Under the pieces are notes generated by a model. That model worked only from the letters and a program-made list of their open reading frames with translations. It was not told the DNA's origin and searched no databases. Made by a program: the position numbers and the translations under genes. Shown here piece by piece: positions 1-6,415 of a stretch of 9,703 nucleotides of DNA (positions are counted from its first letter, which is position 1; the number at the start of each line of letters is the position of its first letter). Origin of the DNA: CAYLRY01 sp964386535 (GTDB taxonomy: Bacteria; Chloroflexota; Dehalococcoidia; Dehalococcoidales; UBA3254); assembly GCA_964386535.1 (NCBI GenBank), contig CAYLRY010000064.1, forward strand, positions 1 to 9,703, given 5' to 3'.

Positions 1-1765
1 TACCCAGGGTATGGAAATGCAGGACAGCCAGGGCGCCGCTGCCGCTGACACCGGCAACTCCGGACAAATTCTGGACTACAGTATAGTTGCCCGAGTTTCT
101 TTCATTGAACCCGTCCACAGGGATGGTGGTTGAGCCGATCAGGCCGTCAGTGACATCATCCAGCTGCAAAACCGACGGATCGAAATGCACATTGAAACTG
201 AGGGCATCCAGGCTGGTTACCTGGGTGGTATTGACACTGGCGGTGAAATTCCCGCCGGCAATAACCGTAGATGGGGCATCGAGGCTTACCGAGGCGGCCT
301 CATCCAGGTCTTTTTCTCCGCCTGTGGATTTGTCAAAAGGCTGTTCCAGTCCCAGTATGTATCGTTCAATTTGGGTCACATCTGCCATATTAATATATCC
401 ATCCAGATTGGCATCAGCGCCAGGGGTAGGCAGTGATCCAACACCCAATATGATCCTTTCTAACGCTACCACGTCGCCCATATCAACAGCCCAGGTCTGG
501 TTGGCATCGCCAACCAGAAATAACTTATCTACCCAGGCACAATCTGAGCCTCCACTCACATTATCGCTGTTTTTTTGATATTGCCACTTTAGAGTATACG
601 GCCCCTTATAGAATATATAAAAACGTTTTTCTTGCCAACCTGTAATTCCGGATATTGCATCCTGAAAAACTCCATCAAGATAGAAGGTTAGAGTATCTCC
701 CGGCGCTGAAGAGACTTTCCAATAGAAAATCACTGCATTAAGATAATCAGACATATTGATGGTGGTTTCCATCCAGGTTGATTGACCGTCAGTGACGGTG
801 CCGCTTTGAGCTGCATCACCGTCATAATAGGAAGTAGCCATTTGCCCATGCCAGGTATTATCGCCTCCTGAAGTAAAAGTTAGACAACCGCTATCTAACG
901 CATTTTCCAGGCTGACGAAGTTGAAATAAACTATTATATCATAGCTGGTGGATTCTTTGTTAGCCTGACCTGAGATGTCATGAGCTACACCGGCCGCAAT
1001 AGTTGCTTCTACAGTGCCGGAACTGGTCATACCTTTTACTTCAATATTGTAATTTGCAGGGCCGCCGGTTAAAGTGACGGTCTTATTGCCCCCGGCGGTG
1101 CCGCTGAGGGTAACATCTAAAGAGGTAAAATCAACCACGGGCTCTCCAAAGATGGCCGTGAAGTTGATACAGGGATTATTGGTTGGATCAAGCTGTCCTG
1201 CTGCCTGATTTATCGTTACAAAAACACCATAATCAATAGTGTTTTGAAAAATCGACATTCCCGCGCCGAAGACATCATTCGGTCTTCCCATCATTGCGGT
1301 AACAGCTTTCCATTGCTCCCAAAAACCCAGAAAAGTCCGCATTGAATATGGACCTGTTTCAAGGGTAATCCAGGTAATGTCGAAACCACCCGTATATTGC
1401 CCGCTGCCGAACTGATCGGAACCATCATTGACTGAATCATATATATCCCATAATGCGCCGGCTACTCTTCCTTCCACCTGGTCGCCGTCATGCCAGTCGC
1501 CGCCCGAAGGAGTTTCCAGATTTTCTCTTATGAGGCCACTACCGGTTTCAAAGAATTCATCATTTTGAACCAACATATGAAAAAAATGAGCCCAGCCTTC
1601 GGTCCAGCCTATTTCAGCATTATAAGGGTTTTTTAAACTATGCTGTGCCGGCTGTATAGGAGAGAATTGATCATCATTATACAGGATTTTATGCGTAATA
1701 CGGTGACCATACTCATCCTCAATCCGCCATCTAAATTTTTTCCTAGCCTCAACTAATAAATTATG
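1..1765 (-). CDS. C-terminal fragment of the broken metalloprotease: peptidase core, Ig-like, lectin-like, dockerin, cohesin (runs off the left edge)
   Basis: The frame opens after a stop at 1766-1768 inside the inserted element and has no ATG, GTG or TTG near its 5' end; the first in-frame ATG is at 1576, within the peptidase domain. Native sequence resumes at EYGHRITHK (H454 in repaired numbering), followed by WTEGWAHFF and EGRVAGALWDIYD, a pattern of HEYGH-type secreted metallopeptidases. Then come an Ig-like segment (TLTGGPANYNIEVKG), a MAM/lectin-like domain (TSYYDGDAAQSG, FYWKVSS, YLDGV, SDCAWVDK), and two dockerin calcium-loop repeats (GDANQTWAVDMGD with VVALERIILG, then ADANLDGYINMAD with VTQIERYILG). 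The cohesin starts near base 290 (VSLDAPSTVIAGGNF, SFNVHFDPSVLQ) and reaches the edge. Having dockerin and cohesin on one chain suggests assembly into or onto other dockerin/cohesin proteins. Without an upstream start it is unlikely to be translated. Confidence 0.85.
1712..1716. repeat. Target-site duplication, left copy (CTCAT)
   Basis: CTCAT abuts the left terminal inverted repeat and matches the copy at 1849-1853. On the coding strand it reads ATGAG and covers part of the His and Glu codons of HEYGH. Confidence 0.8.
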
Positions 1766-1848
1766 TTAACTATTTGGAGCGTGAATTGACTTGTAAGTCA
1801 AGTGAATTTACGTAAGCCTGATTAGCCTTGTTTGATGGAGGATTTTGG
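1717..1848. mobile_element. MITE-like 132-bp insertion with terminal inverted repeats
   Basis: Its ends are imperfect inverted repeats: 1717-1731 CCTCAATCCGCCATC against 1834-1848, which reads CCAAAATCCTCCATC on the other strand (12 of 15 match). It is flanked by perfect 5-bp direct repeats CTCAT (1712-1716 and 1849-1853). It is too short for a transposase and contains only fragments of frame. An internal palindrome, TTGACTTGTAAGTCAA (1786-1801), is itself bracketed by direct GTGAATT copies (1781-1787, 1802-1808). Removing it with one CTCAT joins the codons for VQHE to YGHRI in frame, independent evidence that this is a clean insertion. It supplies stop codons to the disrupted gene. The parental transposon family cannot be named from this window. 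Confidence 0.85.
1786..1801. repeat. Palindrome inside the MITE-like element
   Basis: TTGACTT and AAGTCAA are perfect 7-base inverted repeats separated by GT. Such an internal palindrome is common in non-autonomous elements; any role is unknown. Confidence 0.6.
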
Positions 1849-2673
1849 CTCATGCTGGACTATATCCAGGGCTTTAGTATTATCATCATTTATAAAAAAC
1901 AATGCATTTGTGACAAAGGCATTGTAAAGAGGAGGATCGCCAAAGGGTCCTACCGGGTCATAAGGATAATAGGCAGTGGTTATGGGTATATTATTGTAAT
2001 GCGGCCCCCGGGAGCTATCATGTAAAAAATAATAGGCGCCGCGGTTGTCTTTATCATTGGTCAAGGTTTCGTAGATACGCCATACTCCTTTATGGATTAA
2101 GCTTATATTGGCTGGATTCATATCGACGTTTATCTCCATAATCACTTCCTGAGTCGGTATGGGAGCATAAGGTACAGGATTAAAAATAAAAAAAACATCA
2201 TAATGATCAAGCGGCCAGAGAGGAGTCGGTTTAACTTCTATCATATGGCTTTCCGGTCTTATTTGAATTTTCAAACCTAACGGGTATGGATTTTCCACGA
2301 TAATGGTGAATTCTCCGTCATTTGTGCCGAAAGGCCCGCCGGAATGTTGACTGGTCAGTCCTTCACCCAAATAGATATCATTCGTATCTAAAATAAAATA
2401 TTTGCCCCAGATAAGAGGCACAGGAGTGGGATAGTCCAGGTGCTTTTCCCCGGCTGTGTTGCGGCTGATATAACACGTAAATCTACCCTTAAGGGTCAAA
2501 GGGTGTGTAATACTGCGAGTGGAACCGGGAAGGACTGCTGACGAAGGCGAGGTATTTGAGCTTTTATCAGCCGGAGGCTGAGGCACCTTTTCTCGGGGAA
2601 TCCAGGTAGGGGGAAGTTCGGGATGCTCGCCATCAATGACCGGGACCATTCCATTCCACCGGGGCAAGGGCAT
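1822..2673 (-). CDS. Middle fragment of the broken metalloprotease, ending inside the HExxH motif
   Basis: 283 codons if started at the ATG at 2673, but the frame is open upstream to the TGA at 2779-2781, and no convincing ribosome binding site precedes 2673. The peptide just before (DEIYIGVFEDRGEISE) reads as ordinary coding sequence, so this is better read as a continuation of the preceding fragment. It has a Pro/Ser-rich linker and then a beta-rich region with many aromatic residues. Its native sequence ends ALDIVQHE. The last residues (PKSSIKQG) and the stop codon come from the inserted element beginning at 1848. The H and E are the first two residues of the zinc-binding HEYGH motif whose remainder lies across the insertion. 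Residue numbers in the repaired protein are about 177-451. Confidence 0.75.
   Translation of the reverse strand: MPLPRWNGMVPVIDGEHPELPPTWIPREKVPQPPADKSSNTSPSSAVLPGSTRSITHPLTLKGRFTCYISRNTAGEKHLDYPTPVPLIWGKYFILDTNDIYLGEGLTSQHSGGPFGTNDGEFTIIVENPYPLGLKIQIRPESHMIEVKPTPLWPLDHYDVFFIFNPVPYAPIPTQEVIMEINVDMNPANISLIHKGVWRIYETLTNDKDNRGAYYFLHDSSRGPHYNNIPITTAYYPYDPVGPFGDPPLYNAFVTNALFFINDDNTKALDIVQHEPKSSIKQG
1849..1853. repeat. Target-site duplication, right copy (CTCAT)
   Basis: Second CTCAT, abutting the right terminal inverted repeat. One copy belongs to the original gene and the other arose on insertion. Confidence 0.8.
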
Positions 2674-2778
2674 CTCACTGATCTCTCCTCTATCCTCGAA
2701 TACACCAATATATATTTCATCTCCCCCACCTTCTCTTGAATCTGGCGAATAGTCTATATGGACCCCTCCGTCAACAGT

Positions 2779-3201
2779 TCAATACCCGGTTTTTATCAAT
2801 TTCACCTCCGCTGTGATGGAATAGGTCTTTCCATTCAATAGATCGCCATGCCATCCAAGCACGGTATATTGGGTATCCGGGACTCTATCATAATAATGAT
2901 CTGTAATAGTTTCCTCTCTGGAGGAAAGGCCGGTAGATACCACCTCAAAAGCCTGAGTTGGGATTCTGATTTCAGCAATCGCATTTTTCCCGTCTCTATT
3001 ATCCTGCATCCCGAAAGTCATGGTCATTTTAATAACCCTGTTCAGCACCGGTTCATCGGAAAGAGATATTTTGACTTTTATGGGATCCATAGTTGAGTTT
3101 CCTCCGATTCCCGGTGAGCCGCAGGCAGCTACATTGAAAGGCAACACCAGGCAGATGGTAAGAAATAATACGAGAGTAAAGAATGATGGTTTATTTTTCA
3201 T
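2779..3201 (-). CDS. N-terminal fragment of the broken metalloprotease (signal peptide plus beta-rich region)
   Basis: 140 codons opening the protease gene. A consensus AAGGAGG lies about 7 bases before the ATG and sets the start. Residues 1-26 are a basic start plus a long hydrophobic stretch ending VAAC, so Cys27 could be lipidated and the protein tethered to the outer membrane face; ordinary signal peptidase I cleavage is an alternative. The remainder alternates short hydrophobic and polar stretches like a beta-sandwich (for example GKTYSITAEVKLIKTGY at the end). The TGA after KTGY is in the same frame as the next fragment, which resumes TVDGGVHIDYSPD. A Trp there (GYW-TVDGG) would be natural, so TGG to TGA is the simplest explanation. 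It lies 32 bases downstream of the lipoprotein gene and is probably cotranscribed with it. A truncated secreted product could still be made. Confidence 0.8.
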   Translation of the reverse strand: MKNKPSFFTLVLFLTICLVLPFNVAACGSPGIGGNSTMDPIKVKISLSDEPVLNRVIKMTMTFGMQDNRDGKNAIAEIRIPTQAFEVVSTGLSSREETITDHYYDRVPDTQYTVLGWHGDLLNGKTYSITAEVKLIKTGY

Positions 3202-3233
3202 ATGGTTTCCTCCTTATTATTTGTAAATCATGA

Positions 3234-3818
3234 TTAATTGTCAGGTATATAATATTTAGCTTTACCCAGCTCAATACCATGCTGATCAAAAACCGTGAAA
3301 TTAATCTCGCCGAATTGAGACATTTTTTCCTTGTCAACTATTGCAATATCTCCTGGAAAAGTAATCATTTGTTGGAAAGCGGCTCGGGGTTCCGGCTTAA
3401 TAAATTCTGATTTTACATATATATTGTTCTTATCCTGCCAGATTCTTTTAATTTGAAAACTGAAGCCAGTGCTGCCGAATGGTCCCATTTCGATTTGCAG
3501 TAAAAAATACCGGGAATAGTCGATTGATAATAACTGCTCCTGTGATTCAGGCGATAACCATTTCATATGTTCTGGCAAACTCGCTGCACTTTCAGTAATT
3601 ACATGTATCTGGAATTCTGTGTAATTTGGCCCTAAAAAAAGAGCATATTTAGGCCTTTCAAAATCAAGCTCTATCCCGTCAGGTAGTTTAAAATCAACGA
3701 TTTTTTCCCTGACAAAATCGCAGCCAGGCATTAATATCAAAGCAGAAAGAAGAAAGATCAGAAGTGCATACTTTGCCAGGTTCCTGTTCCTTTGGTTTAT
3801 TCTCAGGCTGATATTCAT
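3234..3818 (-). CDS. Small lipoprotein, PrcB-like C-terminal region
   Basis: 194 residues. An AAGGAG about 5 bases before the ATG supports the start. A basic N-terminus (RINQRNRN) is followed by a hydrophobic segment (about 15-30) and a lipobox-like MPGC, so Cys33 is the likely lipidation site and the protein would be anchored outside the membrane. Residues about 103-166 (FGSTGFSFQIKRIWQ, NNIYVKSEFIKPEP, ITFPGDIAIV) resemble the short beta domain described for PrcB-type protease-complex subunits: a Gly-rich turn, strands and a late Pro. This match is by eye and moderate. The gene precedes the metalloprotease by 32 bases on the same strand and probably shares its promoter, so a role in maturing, inhibiting or anchoring that protease is possible but is only inferred from proximity. 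The frame itself is intact although its neighbour is broken. Confidence 0.75.
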   Translation of the reverse strand: MNISLRINQRNRNLAKYALLIFLLSALILMPGCDFVREKIVDFKLPDGIELDFERPKYALFLGPNYTEFQIHVITESAASLPEHMKWLSPESQEQLLSIDYSRYFLLQIEMGPFGSTGFSFQIKRIWQDKNNIYVKSEFIKPEPRAAFQQMITFPGDIAIVDKEKMSQFGEINFTVFDQHGIELGKAKYYIPDN

Positions 3819-3988
3819 TTTTCTCCTTGAAAAGAAGAATTTAAAAATTCAGCTGTATCCGGGAAACATGAAGGGTGAATGGGTGATAACCCTTGAAAAA
3901 TAGTAATCAGACTGTTGAATTCAGAGCATGAATGGATAAAATAAAAATAATCATGATGATAAATGCCTGATATCTTATCAGTATAGCC

Positions 3989-4017
3989 ATTCTATTGCCT
4001 GATTGCTCTTTTGTCAA
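3989..4017 (-). promoter_or_regulatory. Sigma-A-type promoter for the lipoprotein/metalloprotease genes
   Basis: Reading the minus strand, TTGACA (4017-4012) and TAGAAT (3994-3989) are separated by 17 bases, giving a perfect -35 and a near-consensus -10. The predicted start is near 3982, leaving a leader of about 165 bases before the lipoprotein ATG at 3818. No riboswitch-like structure was recognised in that leader. Confidence 0.6.
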
Positions 4018-4250
4018 TAATTTATCTTTATTTGGATATTTTATTATGTTTCCTTAGTACCAAAAATATGTATAATCTATATATGGATATTTTAGCTTTA
4101 ATCAGATGTCTTCACTGAAGCAATTAATGTCAATTAAGCTTAATTTGATACTTCCGTCAGAGTAAAACCGGCCCGGACTTTTTGTAGATACTGAATTGAC
4201 CAGATGGTGAGGTTAACGGAGCCTGGGGATTACTTAGAACATAGGAGTAA
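4018..4250. other. AT-rich intergenic region without a recognised gene
   Basis: No open frame longer than a few codons with a ribosome binding site was seen. The most visible structure is a 14-base palindrome AATTAAGCTTAATT (4132-4145), extendable with one mismatch. The region separates the repeat 3' of chrA from the promoter of the lipoprotein gene. Confidence 0.5.
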
Positions 4251-4365
4251 TAATCAGGAACCAAAGCCCAAGAACTAAGGAAAATAACAAATCACAAATC
4301 CCAATCCGGTGATGTTATTTTCATTTTTCGGGGGGCCGGCAATAAGCCTGAATGGGGCATTATCC
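4251..4365. repeat. Dispersed repeat, copy A (3' of chrA)
   Basis: Shares an ordered series of blocks with the copy at 6416-6514: CAGGAACCAA, AAGGAAAA(A)TAAC, TCACAA, CCAATCCGGTGA, TTATTTTC or TTAATTTTC, a CGGGG run, GCCGGC, AAGCC and GAA..GGGG. Copy A has an extra block near its start (about 4265-4278). It begins immediately beside the reconstructed chrA stop. Neither strand encodes a convincing protein, and no stem followed by a clear U-tract was found, so it is a dispersed intergenic repeat rather than an obvious terminator. Confidence 0.65.
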
Positions 4366-4988
4366 GGTAATAAGCTTGTATACGGCTCCCAGCGCTCCGC
4401 CTCCCAGCACCAGCCAGACCGAGCTTATCTTGAATTTAAGCAGGAGTAAAAGTGCTCCCAGGGCTATAAGAAGCGTGAATAGGTCGGTGATTACCTGCTG
4501 GCCGAGGTGAATGGCTATTGCCGCCATCAATTCCAGGGAGGCGGCATTAATTCCACTATAATCAAAACAGGCTTTTTTATCCCCTTTTCGTCCAGGGACC
4601 AGACTGCCTGGGCAATAATAGCAATAACTGCCGGTTTAACCCCGTAAAGGACCCAGGCCGCCTGGGGTAATGAACCATACCTGACGTAAGCCCAGGCAAC
4701 TATCAGGATGGCGGCTGTGCCGGGCAGTATAAGGAGTACCCCGGCAGTAACCAGTCCATGCCAGCCTGCACGGATCAGCCCCAGGTGGCTGGCAATTTCC
4801 GTGGTGTTCGGACCGGGGATGAGGTTGACTGCACCCATGATGTCTATGAATTTCTGGTCGTCCAGCCATTTGCAGCGGACCATCACCTCATGGTGCATTA
4901 AAGCGATATAGGCAGCCGGACTTCCAAAACTGGTAGCGCCCAGCCTGAGAAAAAGTAGAACTACTTCTTTCAATTGTTTTGAAAGCAT
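4360..4988 (-). pseudogene. chrA: ChrA-family (CHR) transporter, single domain, apparent one-base frameshift
   Basis: The open frame as sequenced is 153 codons (4527-4988) ending in an abnormal polar tail (ELMPPPWN). Adding one G at 4553-4554 after Val145 continues into GINAASLELMAAIAIHLGQQ and three more hydrophobic stretches, with a stop at 4360-4362, giving 209 residues. That is about the size of a short-chain CHR protein, or of the N-terminal half of a full ChrA. Family motifs are clear: FGSPAAYIALM (21-31) and NLIPGPNTTEIASHLG (55-70), with the basic WLDDQKF segment between. CHR proteins export chromate or related oxyanions at the cytoplasmic membrane. Short forms usually occur as adjacent pairs, and no partner is visible here. 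The missing base could be a true mutation or a draft-sequence error. No good ribosome binding site lies just before the ATG. Placement after an ArsR regulator and a Cys/His-rich gene suggests a metal context. Confidence 0.8.
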
Positions 4989-5115
4989 TGCACTGGTTAC
5001 AGGTTACTGGCAGGCTCCTGTTCCGGTATGCTTTTGTCAAAGTCCCCCGGGCTGTCAAGCAAGCCGTTTTTATGCTCCAGGCCAGGCGTCCACTGACCTG
5101 AGCTTCAGTTAAATT

Positions 5116-5154
5116 GGGAGTCTGCCTCCCGGCTTAACCAGGAGGCAGACTCCC
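5116..5154 (-). terminator. Strong 14-bp stem-loop, possible terminator of the Cys/His-rich gene
   Basis: GGGAGTCTGCCTCC (5116-5129) and GGAGGCAGACTCCC (5141-5154) pair perfectly around an 11-base loop. It lies 65 bases past the stop of the minus-strand gene at 5219. The sequence after the stem on that strand (AATTTAACT) is AT-rich but not a proper U-tract, so attenuation or RNA protection before chrA is as likely as full termination. Confidence 0.5.
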
Positions 5155-5164
5155 GGTAAGGGTT

Positions 5165-5197
5165 TCTTTTTGGCGCCGGCGGTAAACCGGAATTGAG
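5165..5197. repeat. Possible short remnant of the dispersed repeat
   Basis: TTTCTTTTTGGCGCCGGCGG followed by TAAACCGGAA resembles the block TTTC..TTTCGGGGTGCCGGCGG followed by CAAGCCAGAACCGG in the copy at 6416-6514. It also lies just 3' of a minus-strand gene. The match is short and by eye. Confidence 0.3.
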
Positions 5198-5218
5198 ATA
5201 GCATTCCGAAAAAGGCTT

Positions 5219-5671
5219 TTATTCTTTTTGGGGGGAAACCTCGGCCTTCAGTTCGGCGATGCGCTCTTCCACTCCCCTGGCTTCAAGTTGAAGCTGTTTC
5301 AGGTATTCCTCCAGCCTGGCAATCACTTCTTCCCGCGGTACAAAATGCCGCCTGAATCCCATGCCTTCATGGTGCTGATGACAGCCGCAGCGGCAGCCTG
5401 CATGACGCCCTTCTGTATGAAAACCATGATGCCGGTGACAACCGCATCTGCACTCTCCGTAATAGGACCTGTGTTTATGAAAATCCGGATGTCCGTGTCT
5501 GCCGCATCCGCAGCCGCCATGGTGGCCCCTTTCTTGCCTTTCTCCGGACGGCTCTCCATGATGTTCACTATGATACTCGTTATCTCTCTGGTAGCCTTCC
5601 TGCCTTTCTCCATGGGCTTCCCTGTGATGTTCGCCGTGATGCCTGCATCCGCAGCCTTCCTGATTGTACAT
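5219..5671 (-). CDS. Cys/His-rich putative metal-binding protein with coiled-coil tail
   Basis: 150 residues; GGGAGGAG about 5 bases before the ATG supports the start. The first 109 residues hold 23 His and 10 Cys. The Cys are arranged as CGC (7-9), CGC (54-56), CRCGC (74-78) and CRCGC (93-97), each followed by H-rich runs. Two tandem repeats are visible: EHHREAHGERQE (14-25) and EHHGEPSGERQE (36-47), 22 residues apart; and CRCGCHRHH (74-82) and CRCGCHQHH (93-101), 19 apart. Residues about 113-145 (REEVIARLEEYLKQLQ onward) form a charged amphipathic helix like the C-terminal coiled coils of DUF5320-type small proteins. No signal peptide or membrane segment, so it is cytoplasmic. Binding of Ni, Zn, Co, Cu or Fe-S is inferred from composition. 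It lies 174 bases downstream of an ArsR repressor, with its own promoter and palindromic operator. A metal store, chaperone or buffer is plausible; no specific name is justified. Confidence 0.75.
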   Translation of the reverse strand: MYNQEGCGCRHHGEHHREAHGERQEGYQRDNEYHSEHHGEPSGERQERGHHGGCGCGRHGHPDFHKHRSYYGECRCGCHRHHGFHTEGRHAGCRCGCHQHHEGMGFRRHFVPREEVIARLEEYLKQLQLEARGVEERIAELKAEVSPQKE

Positions 5672-5692
5672 TCTACTCCTCCCGATTAAGTC

Positions 5693-5710
5693 TATAAGTT
5701 AATACTTATA
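5693..5710. promoter_or_regulatory. Palindromic operator candidate for the ArsR repressor
   Basis: TATAAGT-TAAT-ACTTATA is a perfect inverted repeat with 7-base arms. It lies just downstream of the -10 box of the Cys/His-rich gene and over the predicted transcription start, as expected for ArsR/SmtB repression. The ArsR-family gene lies immediately upstream. Confidence 0.55.
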
Positions 5711-5715
5711 TAACT

Positions 5716-5745
5716 ATTATAAGAACAAAGATATGTACCTGTCAA
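5716..5745 (-). promoter_or_regulatory. Sigma-A promoter of the Cys/His-rich gene
   Basis: On the minus strand TTGACA (5745-5740) and TATAAT (5721-5716) are both perfect consensus with an 18-base spacer. The predicted start is about 5709, inside the 5693-5710 palindrome, giving a leader of about 38 bases with a good ribosome binding site. Confidence 0.7.
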
Positions 5746-5845
5746 TGAGTCTTAAAAAGATAGGTTTAGAGTCATGTCACACCTTGATTTTTTATGGTCT
5801 TAATAATTGAAATTTGGCGGGCTATGGTCAGGAGTCTTTTGATAT

Positions 5846-6232
5846 TTACTGAACGGCTGTCTGACCGCTGTCCTCAGATTGGTTACAGTCCTGGCTGCAG
5901 GGAGTCTCTACCCCGCCTTCGTCGAAGAAAAAGTTATTGGCCAGTATCTGGCGGCAGTGTTTCAATCCTTCAGGATCAGTCATATAATGCATGCGGTACC
6001 CGCGTCTTTCCCCGGTAACCAGGCCGGCTGATTTCAACACTCTGAGGTGCTGCGAAACAGCCGGCTGCGATATACCTAACAACATAGAAAGGTTGTTAAC
6101 GCAGCGGCAGCCCGGCGGATTTTGCCTGTATAATATTTGAAACAGTTTGAGACGGGTGGGATCAGCCAGGGCCGCAAAAAGCTCTGCCTGTTCCCTGATT
6201 TTTTTATTATCTGGCAAATTCAAATCCTGCAT
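5846..6232 (-). CDS. ArsR/SmtB-family metal-responsive transcriptional repressor
   Basis: 128 residues with a winged helix-turn-helix: LFAALADPTRLKLFQIL (about 18-34) opens the fold, GISQPAVSQHLRVLKSAG (53-70) holds the recognition helix, and GERRGYRMHY (74-83) is the wing. Cys42 and Cys44 (GCRC) lie where classical ArsR proteins carry their CxC inducer site, and Cys93, Cys112 and Cys116 (CSQDC) in the C-terminal part could add ligands. It probably releases DNA when a thiophilic metal or metalloid binds; the ion cannot be read from sequence. It is upstream of and codirectional with the Cys/His-rich gene and chrA. The start is uncertain: no ribosome binding site precedes the ATG, and a TATAAT-like box lies only about 10 bases upstream, so the transcript may be leaderless or the start slightly different. 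Confidence 0.85.
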   Translation of the reverse strand: MQDLNLPDNKKIREQAELFAALADPTRLKLFQILYRQNPPGCRCVNNLSMLLGISQPAVSQHLRVLKSAGLVTGERRGYRMHYMTDPEGLKHCRQILANNFFFDEGGVETPCSQDCNQSEDSGQTAVQ

Positions 6233-6242
6233 CTCAATAAAT

Positions 6243-6248
6243 ATTATA
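6243..6248 (-). promoter_or_regulatory. Possible -10 box for the arsR-type gene
   Basis: TATAAT on the minus strand, about 10 bases before the ATG at 6232, with a weak TTGTTT at -35 spacing (16 bases). If used, the message would have almost no leader, in line with the absent ribosome binding site. Confidence 0.3.
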
Positions 6249-6295
6249 TACCATCCTGTTCCTCAAACAATATTCCAACGAAAATGGAAGCAATA

Positions 6296-6315
6296 ACCAG
6301 GAACCAAGGAAAAAT
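6296..6315. repeat. 20-bp direct repeat, left flank of the assembly gap
   Basis: ACCAGGAACCAAGGAAAAAT, identical to 6416-6435 on the other side of the N run. It is the first block of the dispersed repeat. Confidence 0.8.
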
Positions 6316-6415
6316 NNNNNNNNNNNNNNNNNNNNNNNNNNNNNNNNNNNNNNNNNNNNNNNNNNNNNNNNNNNNNNNNNNNNNNNNNNNNNNNNNNNNN
6401 NNNNNNNNNNNNNNN
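6316..6415. other. Assembly gap (100 N)
   Basis: Exactly 100 unknown bases, a conventional placeholder rather than a measured length. The same 20-mer ends the left contig and starts the right one, so the true gap may be zero, an overlap, or a stretch of further repeats. Confidence 0.95.

Larger units (their letters stand above)
1..3201 (-). pseudogene. Broken secreted zinc metalloprotease with dockerin and cohesin domains (5' complete, 3' end off the window)
   Basis: Three consecutive minus-strand open frames are pieces of one gene. Ignoring an in-frame TGA (2779-2781) and removing the 132-bp insertion plus one copy of its 5-bp duplication leaves a continuous frame of at least 1021 codons. 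Order: lipoprotein-type signal (Cys27), beta-rich region (about 34-175), Pro-rich linker, a region ending in the peptidase core HEYGH (450-454) with EGWAHFF 35 residues on (Glu489 as likely third zinc ligand) and VAGALWDIYD, an Ig-like domain (about 640-705), a MAM/lectin-like domain (about 715-850), a type I dockerin (from 852) and a cohesin (about 925 to the edge). HExxH plus a downstream EGWA is typical of gluzincin-like secreted peptidases. A functional protease would need readthrough of the TGA and removal of the insertion, so the gene is probably dead or decaying. Joining the pieces is inference, strongly supported by the repaired motif. Confidence 0.88.

Noticed and set aside
1822..2673. 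An independent 283-residue protein
   Set aside because: The frame is open upstream to the TGA, no ribosome binding site precedes 2673, and its last residues and stop lie inside the inserted element.
2779..2781. TGA as a selenocysteine codon
   Set aside because: The context (GY-TGA-TVDGG) is not a redox motif, no convincing SECIS-like stem follows, and Trp fits better.
5219..5671. CRISPR-like periodicity from tandem 57-66-base units
   Set aside because: The repetition follows protein repeats within a coding frame, with no constant repeat plus variable spacer structure.
5228..5689. Long plus-strand frame opposite the Cys/His-rich gene
   Set aside because: It is a shadow of the repetitive His/Cys codons; it has no ribosome binding site, and the minus frame has the promoter, ribosome binding site and coherent motifs.
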